From NCBI RefSeq assembly GCF_000687795.1, contig NZ_JHXT01000009.1:1-54616 (forward strand): a stretch of DNA of 54,616 nt, given 5' to 3'. This DNA comes from Mycoplasma testudinis ATCC 43263 (lineage in GTDB: Bacteria; Bacillota_I; Bacilli_A; Mycoplasmatales; Mycoplasmoidaceae). Below, piece after piece: positions 31,814 to 42,354 of this stretch; position 1 is the first letter of the stretch, and each line of letters begins with the position of its first letter. Under the pieces are notes generated by a model. The model was not told the origin of the DNA and ran no database searches. It saw nothing but the letters and a program-made list of their open reading frames with translations. Made by a program: the position numbers and the translations under genes.

Positions 31814-31819
31814 TATAAT
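31814..31819 (+). promoter_or_regulatory. Probable -10 box of rpmH
   Basis: TATAAT occurs 55 nt before the rpmH ATG, right behind the ABC ATPase stop. It would give rpmH, rnpA, yidC and the genes coupled to them their own transcript. A ribosome site AAGGA lies at about 31857. Confidence 0.5.
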
Positions 31820-31874
31820 ATAAAGTCATTTAATCGCCTCGGCCAATACAAAAAGTTAAGGATTTTTTATTGTT

Positions 31875-32021
31875 ATGAAAAGAACATATCAACCAAATAA
31901 AAGTAAACGAGCTAAAACTCACGGTTTTCGAGAACGGATGGCTTCTGCTTCCGGACGAAAAATACTTAGTGCACGTCGTAAAAAAGGTCGGGAACGACTA
32001 ACTGTTTCTGACGAAAACTAA
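31875..32021 (+). CDS. rpmH: Ribosomal protein bL34
   Basis: The 48-residue, strongly basic protein [19 protein letters not shown] continues with [19 protein letters not shown], the textbook bL34 sequence. It is a large-subunit protein near the peptide exit tunnel. It stands immediately before rnpA, an order conserved in nearly all bacteria. A TATAAT box upstream suggests a strong own promoter. Confidence 0.98.
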   Translation: MKRTYQPNKSKRAKTHGFRERMASASGRKILSARRKKGRERLTVSDEN

Positions 32022-32035
32022 ATTTTTGTAGAGCA

Positions 32036-32389
32036 GTGAAAAAGGTTTATCGATTAGCAGAACGAAAAGTCTTTGAAACCATAACTAAAAACCGAAAAAA
32101 AATTGCTTCTAAAAAATATTTAATTCATTTTCAGAAAAACAATTCTAAACATTTTCGGATAGCTATCATTACTTCCAAAGCCAATTTCAAATCTGCAGTG
32201 GTTCGAAATAAGATTAAACGTCAAGTAAGAACCTTTTTTGATAAAATTCCGAACAAAAATATTCCTCTTGATTTGTTGTTAATTGTAAGCCCAGGTTATA
32301 TCACTGATAGTTATGCTAAGAATCAAACAGATTTTTTAATACAGATAAAAAAAATCGTTACTTCATTTGAATCAAAAAAAGGATTGTAG
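32036..32389 (+). CDS. rnpA: Ribonuclease P protein component
   Basis: RnpA (117 residues) binds RNase P RNA and helps process tRNA 5' ends. The RNR motif region AVVRNKIKRQVRTFF and the early KVYRLAERKVFETI fit the family. GTG at 32036 is the only good start, 14 nt after the rpmH stop. The stop directly abuts the yidC ATG (TAG-ATG). No RNase P RNA gene is seen in this window. Confidence 0.95.
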   Translation: MKKVYRLAERKVFETITKNRKKIASKKYLIHFQKNNSKHFRIAIITSKANFKSAVVRNKIKRQVRTFFDKIPNKNIPLDLLLIVSPGYITDSYAKNQTDFLIQIKKIVTSFESKKGL

Positions 32390-33544
32390 ATGCCTAAATC
32401 TAAAACGACAAAAATTTCGGCAAGAACATTTAACCCCTTTTGGTCGGCTAGTGTAGCAAATGAAAATAAATATAAAGAACCGCTAAAAAAAGCCGGAGCT
32501 TTGATTTTTAAATTTTTCAAAATTTGTATATATCTATTTTTAACTGTTGTTGGTTTGTGAGGGTGTACCCAAATTTTTGCAGAACCTTGAGTAGGAACTA
32601 ACCCAACTCTTGGTACAGGTCTTGAAATTGGTTTTAATTATGGAACTACTGGAGATTTCCGATACGATTTACAATCCAGTGGAGGTGCGCCGTTCTTCGC
32701 ATTCTCGAACTGATCGCTTAATTTTGGTCCTTTCTATGCGTTCTTTGTCTGACCAGCATCACAAATAGTTTTACAATTGATGTATGCTGCAAGAACACCT
32801 TTGACTTTCGGGACACCTGAACTCGGATTTAATACTATTCTTTCTATCTTCATATTGTTATTGATTATCCGGATCATTACAATGTCAATTACATTAAATT
32901 CAATTTTTGCGACAGAACGAATGACTGAAATCCAAGGTAAAGTTGCTGAAATAAATGCGAAATATAAAAACCGAAAAGACCCGGCTTCTAAACGTGCAAA
33001 ACAATTAGAAACAATGCGTTTGTATAAAAAACACAAGATTAAGTCTTCTGCCATATTTGTTCAAATGTTTGTTACTTTACCGATTTTTTTAATTGTCTTC
33101 CGTGTGGTATCAACCCTTCGCCCAATAAAAGCTACTATTCTATTTACGATTTGGGATTTATCGAAAACACCAACGTCAGAATTGTTTAGTAATTTTACAA
33201 ATGGTGGATGAATCTATATCTTCTTCTTAGTAATTGTTATTCCAGTTCAGTTTGTTGCTCAAAAACTTCCACAAGTATGAGCCCAAAAACGAAACCGAAA
33301 CGCCCGGGCTCAGTCGTTAAAAGGTGCAGAACAATTAAAGAAGACCAGACGTATTCAATTAATTTTCTCAGTTGTTATTGCCTTTATTACAGCTTTCTCA
33401 GTTGCTGGGGTAGGTCTATACTGATTTATGAACTCGTTCTTCACAATTGCGCAATCTTATATCACTCACTTATTGATAATGAAGCGCCGTCAAAGAGTTC
33501 AAGGTTCTTCAAAACTAGATAAAATAGTCCATCGTGAAGTTTAG
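32390..33544 (+). CDS. yidC: Membrane protein insertase YidC/OxaI
   Basis: The 384-residue multi-spanning insertase begins with a basic tail and a first helix (YLFLTVVGLWGCTQIFAEPW, W residues from TGA), then an extracytoplasmic segment rich in Gly/Thr/Asn, followed by the core: a helix at PELGFNTILSIFILLLIIRI, the cytoplasmic hairpin ERMTEIQGKVAEINAKYKN, SSAIFVQMFVTLPIFLIVFR and two later helices, with a basic tail. It is the canonical YidC layout with the RxxxxxxK-type hairpin. Many Trp codons are TGA. It has its usual place after rpmH-rnpA. The ksgA start overlaps its stop by 11 nt. Confidence 0.93.
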
Positions 33545-34355
33545 CGAAACAGTAATTAATTATTTAAAAAAACAAAAATTTGTTCCATCAAAAAAAATGG
33601 GGCAAAATTTTCTTGTTGATTTGAATGTTATCAACCGGATCGTTGAGCTAGTACAAAAAGAAATCAAGAGTCATAATATACTAGAAATAGGTCCTGGGTT
33701 AGGAGCTTTGAGTACAAATTTACAAAAACTGAAAAATCCTTATTTTGCGATCGAATTAGACAAAAGAATGAATGCCTATCTAATTGAACAAAAAATAATA
33801 CCCAAAGACTTAATTAAAAACGATGACGCTTTAAAAGTGGATTGGAACGAGTTGTTTAATGATAATAAACCAATAGCTGTTGTTGGTAATTTACCATATT
33901 CGATTTCGACGCTTTTAATGGCTAAATTTATCGAAACTAGTGCAGCCAAGGTAGCCATTATTATGGTTCAGAAAGAGATGGCAGAACGCGTATGTGCAAA
34001 GGTTGGTTCTGCAGATTATAATGGTTTTAGTGTTTTTTTACAAGCTAATTTAACAGTCAAGAAACTTTTATCTATTGCTAATAATTCTTTTATACCAAAA
34101 CCTAAAGTAGACTCTTCTTTAATTTTGTTATCAAAAAATGAAAATATGAAAGATCAAGCAAGCGAAGATTTTCAAAAATTTTTAAAAATCTCTTTTTTAC
34201 AAAGACGCAAAACATTGTTGAATAATTTACGCCCGCAGTTTAAATCTGAACACATTTTGCAAGCATTAAAAAACATGAATAAAAAAGAAAATATTCGCCC
34301 ACAAGAGTTGTCTCCGTCCGAATTTTACATATTATTTGAGGTGTTAAATGGTTAA
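33534..34355 (+). CDS. ksgA: 16S rRNA dimethyladenosine transferase
   Basis: KsgA (273 residues) dimethylates two adjacent adenosines in the 3' helix of 16S rRNA during 30S assembly. MGQNFLVDLNVINRIV, the SAM motif LEIGPGLGALS, the catalytic NLPY (VVGNLPYSIST) and FIPKPKVDSSLI are intact. GTG at 33534 lies in the last 11 bases of yidC and the stop overlaps ispE by 8 nt, an indication of tight coupling. A dead enzyme would confer kasugamycin resistance in related bacteria. Confidence 0.96.
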   Translation: MKFSETVINYLKKQKFVPSKKMGQNFLVDLNVINRIVELVQKEIKSHNILEIGPGLGALSTNLQKLKNPYFAIELDKRMNAYLIEQKIIPKDLIKNDDALKVDWNELFNDNKPIAVVGNLPYSISTLLMAKFIETSAAKVAIIMVQKEMAERVCAKVGSADYNGFSVFLQANLTVKKLLSIANNSFIPKPKVDSSLILLSKNENMKDQASEDFQKFLKISFLQRRKTLLNNLRPQFKSEHILQALKNMNKKENIRPQELSPSEFYILFEVLNG

Positions 34356-35082
34356 ACTATTATCTCCTTCTAAAGTAAATTTATTTTTAAAAATAGATTC
34401 TTATGATGAACAAATAAAAAAGCATCGGTTATCTAGTGTATTTGTGCTTTCAAAACAGTTTAAAGATACAATTAAAATTTACCCAAATAACGTTAATTCG
34501 GGCGTTTTTTATTTTTTCAATAAGAAATGCAAAATTATTGAAAATGATTTAGTTTCTAAAACCTTGAGTTTATTATCTAAAAAGTACAAAAAAGAAATTG
34601 ATAGCTACCGGATAGAAATATATAAAAAAATTCCATTAGGGTCAGGCTTAGGCGGGGCATCTTCAAATGCCGCAACGATTATTTTTTGATTTTATCAAAA
34701 ATTTAAAATTGCAAAAAAAAGACAGTTAAGTTATTTTTATATTGCAACTGAATTAGGATCAGATATTCCCTTTTTTTTGAGTGGTTACGATGTAGCTTTT
34801 GTTTCAAATTTTGGTGATGAGGTCACATTAATAAATTCTCGCAAAATTAATCATCGTATTATAATTAATAATATTAATTGTAATACTACAAAAGTTTTTG
34901 AAGAGTTTGAAAATTCTAAGGATAAAAAGAAATTCAAAAGAAATCAATTAATGGCTGCTGCCTTTGCGGTTTATCCTGAATTAAAAAAGATTTATTTGCA
35001 GTTAAAAAAACAATACCCTCACATTATTATGTCTGGATCTGGTAGTTCATTTGTCAATTTTAAAGGATTAAATTATGAATAA
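34348..35082 (+). CDS. ispE: 4-(cytidine 5'-diphospho)-2-C-methyl-D-erythritol kinase
   Basis: IspE (244 residues) is a GHMP kinase that phosphorylates CDP-methylerythritol, the step before IspF. The ATP-binding GHMP loop [15 protein letters not shown] and the C-terminal [11 protein letters not shown] (family MSGSGxxxF) are clear; [11 protein letters not shown] is the N-terminal motif. It overlaps ksgA by 8 nt and gltX by 8 nt. The presence of both ispE and ispF argues for a working MEP pathway, which many mycoplasmas lack. The other MEP genes are not in this window. Confidence 0.88.
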
Positions 35083-36535
35083 AGTTCGCACTCGATATGC
35101 ACCTTCTCCAACTGGATATTTTCACATAGGTGGAGCAAGGACTGCTCTTTTTAATTATTTATATGCCAAACACTATAACGGTGAATTTATCGTTAGGATA
35201 GAAGATACAGATACTGAACGTAACGTTGAAAACGGTGCTGAATCACAATTGGATAATTTAAAGTGATTAAATATTTTTCCTGATGAATCTATTTTAAATC
35301 CAACAGAAAATGGACCATATCGACAAAGTGAAAAACTGCACGTTTATGAAAAACTTGCAAACCAGTTACTTGCCGAAAATAAAGCTTACCGTTGTTTTTG
35401 TACATCAGAAGAGCTGGAAAAATCTCGTTCGCTTGCCTTGGAGCGAGGTGTTACTCCCAAATATGCACGGACTTGTTTATACTTGTCTGAACACGATATT
35501 CAAAAAAAACTGGATGCTAAAATTCCTTTTGCTATTCGCTTGAAATTGCCTGATGATCGAATTTATGAATGGCACGATTTAATTCGGAAAGATATGAGTG
35601 TGCCATCTTCTGCTATGACAGACCCTGTTATTTTAAAGTCTAGTAAAATTGCAATGTATAACTTTGCTGTGGTAGTAGACGATCATGATATGAAAATTAC
35701 GCACATTTTCCGTGGAGAAGAGCATATTTCTAACACTCCTTATCAAATTGCTATCAAAGAAGCTTTAGGATACAAAGATAATTTTATATATGGCCATTTA
35801 TCAATTATTGTCGATGAAACAGGAAAGAAATTGTCTAAGAGAAATTTAGCCTTAGAACAATTTATTGAAGGATTTAGAAACAAAGGTTATTTACCTGAAG
35901 TAATGGTAAATTTTATGGCTTTGCTAGGTTGAACTGATGAAGGTAATCAAGAAATTTTAAGCATGAATGATTTGATAAAAAAATTCACCATTGAACGAGT
36001 TAACTCATCCCCAGCTTTTTTTGACATTAAAAAATTAAATTGATTATCTAATGAATATTTTAAAAAGATGGACGAAAAGGCTTATTTATCTTTTGTAGAG
36101 CCTTTTTTTGAAGTTAGCAATCCGGTTTTAGTTTCTAAGAAAAAAGAATTAGCACTATTATTTAAACAACAATTGTCATATGGTCAAGAATTGACTTCAT
36201 TAATTAATGAAAATTTTCACACTAAATTATCATGAATGCAATTAGCAGAAAACGACAAAAAGTACATTAAAGAAAGTTCTCATGTACAAATGTTGCTATC
36301 TACTTTATTAAAGAAGTTAAAATCGTTGTCATCATGAGATGAAACAGAAATCAAAACAGCTATTAAAGAAACAGGGAATGAATTAGCCATCAAAGGTAAA
36401 GATTTGTTTATGCCGATTCGCTTAGCTGTGTCTAACCAAGCGCATGGCCCTGAACTTGCAAAAATTATGAACGTTTACCCTCAAGAAAAACTTTGTTCAA
36501 TCATCGAACAATTTATTCACGGTGCAGGAATTTAG
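35075..36535 (+). CDS. gltX: Glutamyl-tRNA synthetase
   Basis: The 486-residue class I synthetase has the HIGH-type motif [20 protein letters not shown] and the KMSKS-like [10 protein letters not shown], with [10 protein letters not shown] in the catalytic core. The anticodon-binding C-terminal half contains several TGA Trp codons. In many bacteria without GlnRS, this enzyme also charges tRNA-Gln for later amidation; the specificity cannot be told here. Start ATG overlaps ispE by 8 nt, and its end overlaps the HD gene by 14 nt. Confidence 0.95.
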
Positions 36536-37922
36536 TAAAGTGAAAAAATCAAACCTTTCGAAAAAAATTAGAATTTTGTCTTCTAATTCAAATGCTAAAA
36601 GTCAGTTTTTAAAAGACCCTATTCATAATGAAATTCTTTTTGAAAACAATAACAAGTGGATGTTTAAACTTTTGGAAACCAACGAGTTTAAACGACTTGA
36701 AAAAATTAAACAATTAGGCTTGTCACCCCGGTTTTTTCCCGGAGCAACTCATACGCGTGCGTCACATTGTTTAGGTGTTTATGAAGTGATGCGTCGGATA
36801 CTTAACAACACTAGCTTTTCGCAGGTTTCCCAAAAATGTCGCAAGACGTTATTGACCGGTGCATTACTTCACGACATAGGTCACGCGCCGCACTCGCATG
36901 CATTTGAAGAATATTTTTATACTGACTTTACTTTAGATAGTAAAAAAATTTTTGTTCACGAAGATATGTCATCTGAGTTAATTACCAATCCTCTTGGCGA
37001 AATTTATCCAATTTTAATTAAAAGCGGTGTTAACCCACAAGATGTTGCTGATTTAATTACAGCTAATGAATCCAATAAGAACTTAAATCCTTGAATGATT
37101 CAATTATTATCTTCTCAATTAGATGTTGATCGGATTGATTATTTATTAAGAGATACTTATTATTCGGGAACCAGTTATGGTCAAATCGATGCTAATGTAC
37201 TTTTACACTGAGCTTATTTTATTCCTAAACAAAACTGTGTAGCATTTTCTAGAAAAGCTATCCCAACTATTGAAAATTTTTTAGTTGGTCGTTTTCATAT
37301 GTACCAAACAGTCTATTTTAATGACAAGACTGTTTTAGCTAGTGCTGTTCTATGATTTGCTTTTAGACGAATCAAAGAATTGGTAAAAGAAAATAATTTT
37401 CAATGAGGCCCTTTCGATTATATAGGTAGAGTTTTGAAGGTTCTGTTTAACAATAAGCAAATAGGTGGAGCAAATATCGATGATTATTTAAGAATGGATG
37501 ATCATTCATTTGAAACCTTTTTAGCTCATTTGTATGAACATTCCAACGATAAAATTTTGTCTAAAATATTTGAGTCGTTCTTTGTAGAAAATAAATACAA
37601 AATCATCTTTTTTAATAACAAAGAGCAACGCGATTTAGTTTGAGACGAAATGAATTTGCAATCAAAGGAATTGCAATATCAAGCCGTTTTATATGATTGA
37701 CAGCATACTAGTTTTTATCGCGGATCTAAAAATAAATCGATTATGGTCTGTGATGAACTTGGCGAAAAAGCCGTTCCAATTGAGCACGAAAGTGCTTTGA
37801 TTGCCAACGGCAATAAAATTTTTGAAACACAGGCTTTGTTTCAATTTGGTATTTTAATTCACAGCGACTTAGAAAAACAATTGCCTGTTTTAAAACAATT
37901 ATTGGCTCGAGCAAAAAGATAA
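36522..37922 (+). CDS. HD-domain phosphohydrolase (dGTPase-like)
   Basis: The 466-residue protein has an HD-domain core: [17 protein letters not shown] (first His), [15 protein letters not shown] (HD pair), then [17 protein letters not shown], the pattern of SAMHD1/dGTPase-like proteins. Such enzymes hydrolyse nucleotides, often deoxynucleoside triphosphates, to the nucleoside and triphosphate. M. genitalium has an HD protein beside gltX in the same order. GTG at 36522 gives an overlap of 14 nt with gltX; another GTG at 36540 is possible. Six or more TGA codons are Trp. Substrate not determinable. Confidence 0.88.
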
Positions 37923-37932
37923 TTTTTGCACG

Positions 37933-37975
37933 TTTGTTTACGCTTGTTAAACAAAATTTACCTTTTTTCTAAAAT
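37933..37975 (+). terminator. Terminator behind the rpmH-to-HD gene group
   Basis: TTTGTTTA and TAAACAAA form an 8-bp stem with a 7-nt loop, followed by ATTTACC and a T run. It is 10 nt after the HD gene stop and marks the end of this transcript. Behind it are about 200 AT-rich bases without gene. Confidence 0.55.
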
Positions 37976-38136
37976 ATTGTTTTTTATTCTTTAGGTTGCT
38001 TTTTGTCTTTTTATTTTCCTTTTTAACATCTGTTGTGTAACCAAATTTTCTAAATCGATTAGTTAATTAAATTTTTATGATTTTTCATTTAAAAATATTT
38101 TTTGTTATATCTTCACTTGAAAAAAATTATATTTTA

Positions 38137-38142
38137 TATAAT
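38137..38142 (+). promoter_or_regulatory. Probable -10 box of rpoE
   Basis: TATAAT lies 40 nt before the rpoE ATG. TTGAAA at 38117-38122 could be the -35 box, but the 14-nt spacing is short. It would serve rpoE and fba. Confidence 0.45.
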
Positions 38143-38182
38143 TGATAGGTATTCAAACAACTCAGATAATCAGGAAACGAAA

Positions 38183-38608
38183 ATGTCAGATTTAATTAAT
38201 AAAGCATACGATATCGCCCTTAAGGAATTTAAGGACAAACCTTTTGCTTTTACAAGACTATGAAGTGAAGTTAGTAAAGCATCTAAAATATCAAAACAAG
38301 AAGAACCAAATCTAATTGGTGGATTTTATGTAGATTTGTTGCAAGATCCCAGATTTGTTCATGTTGGAGATCGCAAATGACGGTTGCGAACAACTATGAA
38401 ATATGAAGAATGGGACAAAATTTCTCAATCAATGTATGGTGTTAAAGAATATTATGAAGAAGGCTATGAAGATTTAGTTAACAAAGAAGAAGATTCAATG
38501 ACTGAAGAAATTGGCCCAGATATGAGTAATGAAGATAATGTTTCAGATACAAGTTATGTGGAATCATTATTAAGTACTAACGTCCCTGATGACGATGAAA
38601 ATAATTAA
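38183..38608 (+). CDS. rpoE: RNA polymerase delta subunit
   Basis: The 141-residue protein has a HARE-type winged-helix N-terminal domain (about 1-85, including PFAFTRLWSEVSKASKIS and FYVDLLQDPRFVHVGDRKW, W from TGA) and a strongly acidic C-terminal tail, the classical delta layout. In Gram-positive bacteria it helps release RNA polymerase from DNA and speeds recycling. The ribosome site AGGAAA precedes the ATG. The next gene, 10 nt away, is fba; rpoE-fba-ychF is the order in M. genitalium. In the tail every second or third residue is Glu or Asp. Confidence 0.93.
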
Positions 38609-38618
38609 GGAGATTTAT

Positions 38619-39503
38619 ATGAATCACACAACACGTTTACAAAATACTAAAGCCATGATTGAAAAGGCTTTTAAGAATAATTATGCTGTTCCGCACATTA
38701 ACATCAACAATTTAGAATGAATTAAAGCTGCGTTAACTGCTGCTCAAGAAACTAAAACTCCATTAATTTTAGGTGTTTCTGAAGGTGCTGCAAAATATAT
38801 GGGAGGTTATAAAATTGCTTTCCATATGGTGGATGATCTTATGGAAACATTAGATATTACTGTTCCTGTAGCATTACATTTAGATCACGGTTCTTTTGAC
38901 GCAACATTTAAGGCTATGGATGCAGGATTTACTTCTGTTATGTTTGATGGTTCACACTTACCATTCGAAGAAAATTTTGCTAAATCTAAAGAAGTTATAG
39001 CAAATGCTTTAAAACACAATGTTTCCGTTGAAGTTGAAGTTGGAACTATTGGCGGTGAAGAAGATGGCGTGATTGGTTCTGGAGAATTAGCTGATCCAAA
39101 AGACTGTATCAAATTGCTTTCATTAGGAAACATAACCATGCTAGCGGCTGGTTTTGGAAACATTCACGGAATTTATCCAGCCAACTGAAAAGGATTAAAC
39201 TTTGAACGTTTACAAGAAATTCGTAAAGTTACAAATATGCCTCTAGTTTTGCACGGAGGTTCTGGAATTCCTAACGAACAAATTCAAAAGGCAGTAAACC
39301 TCGGAATTAATAAAGTTAATGTAAACACTGAGTGTCAATTAGCATTTGCTGAAGCGACCCGAAAATATATCGAAGAAAAAAAGGATTTGGACCTACACAA
39401 AAAAGGCTATGATCCTAGAAAATTGTTGAAACCAGGAACAGATGCAATCAAAGCAATGTGTATTGAAAAGTTCACTTTGTTTGGTGCTGTTGGTAAGGCA
39501 TAA
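38619..39503 (+). CDS. fba: Class II fructose-1,6-bisphosphate aldolase
   Basis: The 294-residue zinc enzyme splits fructose bisphosphate to glyceraldehyde-3-phosphate and dihydroxyacetone phosphate. VALHLDHGS (zinc His and catalytic Asp), a VEVEVGTIGGEEDG loop, GNIHGIYPAN and LVLHGGSGIP are family signatures. It starts behind AAGGAG. The terminator at 39522 ends its transcript. Two TGA codons are Trp. Confidence 0.97.
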
Positions 39504-39521
39504 TAACTTCACTAGGTTTTT

Positions 39522-39555
39522 AAAAATAGGTTGTACCTATTTTTATTTTTTGTTT
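39522..39555 (+). terminator. Terminator behind fba
   Basis: AAAAATAGGT and ACCTATTTTT make a perfect 10-bp stem with a 3-nt loop, followed by ATTTTTTG. It starts 18 nt after the fba stop and separates fba from ychF. Confidence 0.8.
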
Positions 39556-39578
39556 ATTTTTAATTTAGGAGACTTGAA

Positions 39579-40682
39579 ATGTTATCAGCCGGAATTGTTG
39601 GCTTACCTAATGTAGGCAAATCAACTTTATTTAATGCTATTACAAATTCGCAGGTAGAAGCAGCAAATTACCCTTTTGCAACCATCGATCCTAATGTTGG
39701 AATTGTGAATGTTCGTGATCCTAGACTATTAGCTTTAGCGGAGTTAATTCAACCTGATAAACTTGTTTTTAGCACCTTTCAATTTGTAGATATTGCAGGG
39801 CTTGTCAAAGGCGCTTCACAAGGTGAAGGTTTGGGTAATAAATTTCTAGCAAATATCAGAGAAGTTGACTGTATTTGTCATGTTATTCGTTGTTTTAATG
39901 ACTCTAGTATCACTCACGTGAATAATGTTGTAGACCCGATAGCGGATTTAGAAATTGTAAATACTGAATTAATAATTGCTGATTTAGATGTTATAACAAA
40001 CCGAATTGCCCGCATTTCTAAGAAGGCCCAATCTGGTGATAAACTTTCTCAAAAAGAACTAGAACTTTGTATTCGCATAAAAGAAGCTTTGAATGAAGGT
40101 GAATTTGCTTCTTCTGTAACTGAATCTACAGAAGATCAAATACTAGTAAAATCTTATAATTTATTAACTTCTAAGCCTTTTATTTACGTTGCAAATATCG
40201 CTGAATCAGAAATATCAGAACCAGAAAAATCAGAACTCTTCATTAAACTTAAATCTCACTTAAACCAGAAAAAAGCAACCATAATTGCAATTAGTGCAAA
40301 AATTGAAAGTGAACTTGCAAAAGCCAACTCTGCTGAAGAACGGAAAGAAATGATGGATTTGCTAGGAATGGGAAGTATTTCAGGATTAGATAAAATAATC
40401 AAAAGTGCATATGATATTTTAGGTCTTTGAACATATTTTACGTTTGGAAAAAAAGAAACTAGAGCCTGAGCTTTTTTAAAAGGTAAGAAAGCTCCTGAAT
40501 GTGCTGGCATTATTCATACGGACTTTGAACGAGGTTTTATTAAAGCCGAAGTTATGCGGGTTGAAGATTTACTTCATTATAAAACTGAATTGAAGGTGAA
40601 AGAAGCTGGTAAGCTACGTTTAGAAGGAAAAGATTACGAAATGCAAGACGGAGATGTTTGCAATTTCAGGTTTAACGTTTAA
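39579..40682 (+). CDS. ychF: Ribosome-associated ATPase/GTPase YchF
   Basis: YchF (367 residues) is an Obg-like P-loop protein that binds the ribosome and, unusually for the family, prefers [21 protein letters not shown], the switch [21 protein letters not shown] and the C-terminal TGS-type region are present; the G4 position is YVANIAE (NxxE instead of NKxD), the hallmark of the ATP-using YchF group. The start follows AGGAG. It has a TGS-like end with [16 protein letters not shown]. Several TGA codons are Trp. Confidence 0.97.
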
Positions 40683-40731
40683 GTCAAGTAAAGCATTTTG
40701 TCTTATATACAATACAAAAGGAATTATCATG

Positions 40732-40749
40732 TAAGTAAATATTTACTTA
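40732..40749. repeat. 18-bp perfect palindrome between ychF and the DUF2188 gene
   Basis: TAAGTAAATATTTACTTA is its own reverse complement, without a loop. It is followed by a T-rich stretch (GATTTTTGTTTTT), so it could act as a terminator of ychF or as a binding site for a dimeric regulator. Nothing decides between these. Confidence 0.5.
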
Positions 40750-40858
40750 ATAACGATTTTTGTTTTTAAATATTTTGCCCATTAGTTTTATTTTTAACAT
40801 TTTGAAATCATAAATAAATTAAACTAAAAATGTAAAAAATTTAGTTTCTAGGCATCCT

Positions 40859-41089
40859 ATGAAAAAGAAAAATGGAATTAGGAGTAATATCTATTACATC
40901 ACCCGCCGTTTCGATGAAATAACTAAAAAAGGAATTGGCTGAGTAGTAAAATCAGAAAAAGCCAAAAAAATTGCTGGGTTTTTCAAAACTAAAGAAGAAG
41001 CCATTGAAAAAGCCCAACGAATGGCTAAAAACAAGTCAGCCACCGTAATCATCGAAAGTCTCAAAAAAACTAATTGGAATTTGGAATAA
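40859..41089 (+). CDS. DUF2188 small protein
   Basis: The 76-residue basic protein fits the DUF2188 family: YYITRRFDEITKKG-x-GWVVKSEKAKKIAGF (one Trp is TGA), then KTKEEAIEKAQRMAKNK and VIIES. The family is small, single-domain and has no known function; it is often found with stress or phage genes. The start has no obvious ribosome site (CATCCT precedes the ATG). It is isolated, with about 175 and 130 nt of gap before and after. Confidence 0.7.
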
Positions 41090-41218
41090 ATTTAAGTGAT
41101 TTAGTTGTCGAAAAAAGTTCCATATTTTTAATATTTTTGTAATATTTATAAACGTATTAAAATACCTTTTAATATTTTATTTATTCCTTAATTTAAAAAT
41201 TTACAAACGGAGACATTT

Positions 41219-41881
41219 ATGGCTAAAAAAAACGCTTTATCTTATCAATCAGGCTGAGTGGAAGTTATTTGTGGGCCGATGTTTGCCGGAAAATCAGAAG
41301 AATTAATTAGAAAAATAAATCGAGTGCGTTATGCTGAAGTTAATTTCCTAGTTTTTAAGCCTTTAGTTGATTCTCGTTCTAAAGGTGTGGAATCCCGGGA
41401 TGGCAGATATGTAGATGCAATTGTTGTTTCAGATGCTTACAAGATATATGATCATGTTGATGAGAAGCACCCAGATTTAGTGGCTATTGATGAAGCACAA
41501 TTTTTTGGAAACGAAATAATTGAAGTAGTTCAAACACTTGCAGATAATGGAATTAATGTTCTTATTGCTGGTTTAGAAAGAGATTTTAAAGGAGAACCTT
41601 TTGGTCCGATTCCAGCTTTATTAACTATTGCAGAACGAATTACGAAATTGACTGCCATCTGTACTGAATGTGGTGCTGAAGCAACTCGCTCGCAACGTTT
41701 AATTGATGGCAAAGAAGCCCCATATAACTCACCTCAAATTTTAATTGGTAACCAAGAAAGTTATACTGCAAGATGTCGTCATCACCATCGCGTTCCTGGT
41801 AGACCAATTCATGATCGTACAACTAATTTTAAAAAGAAATTAAAAACTAGAGAATTGTACGAATTAGGTAAACAAAATTAA
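41219..41881 (+). CDS. tdk: Thymidine kinase
   Basis: This is a type II thymidine kinase (220 residues): P-loop ICGPMFAGKSEELIR, DEAQFF (Mg-binding Asp), a lasso with IAGLERDFKGEPFG, and a zinc site CTECG ... CRHHH. It phosphorylates thymidine to dTMP, which tmk (14839-15519) takes further. It is behind the ribosome site GGAG, and 2 nt before the phosphatase gene, so the two form an operon. One Trp codon near the start is TGA. Confidence 0.96.
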
Positions 41882-41883
41882 AC

Positions 41884-42354
41884 ATGTGTAATATAACTTT
41901 TGTTTGTTTGGGTAATATTTGCCGTTCTCCATTAGCAGAACATATTTTTCGCGATTTAGTGTTTAAAGATCATAGCGAACACTTAATTGAAATAAAAAGC
42001 GCAGGAACAGCTGATTTCGTTCGCGGAGATCCTATGCATTATGGATCTACAAAACAACTAGAAATGAATAACATTACTTATTTACCCAGAAAAAGCCAAC
42101 AACTTTCAAACCAGATATTTGACTGAAGTACTTTTGTAATCGTTATGGACAACCAAAATTACCAGGACGTCTTAGATAAGTTTTCGTCTCGTAAAGATTT
42201 AGCAAAAGTTTTAAAATTTTCTCAATTTATTAGTGAATTAGGTTTGACAGAAGTAGCCGATCCGTGGTACACTCGAGATTTTAAAAAGACCTATGATACA
42301 TTATTGCATGGGTGCAAAAATCTTCTTCAATTTATTAAAAAAAGTTTCATTTAA
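41884..42354 (+). CDS. Low-molecular-weight protein tyrosine phosphatase
   Basis: The 156-residue protein has the CLGNICRSPLAE P-loop (C-x5-R-S) near the N-terminus and the general-acid loop VADPWYT near residue 125, the two diagnostic motifs of LMW-PTP. It may remove phosphate from Tyr or Arg residues; some homologues act on arginine phosphate. It follows tdk by 2 nt. Its stop abuts the stop of the convergent ATP-grasp gene with no gap. Confidence 0.92.

Noticed and set aside
37976-38130. Possible small gene behind the HD gene
   Set aside because: Only AT-rich sequence without a start-plus-ribosome-site combination and with frequent stops in all frames.
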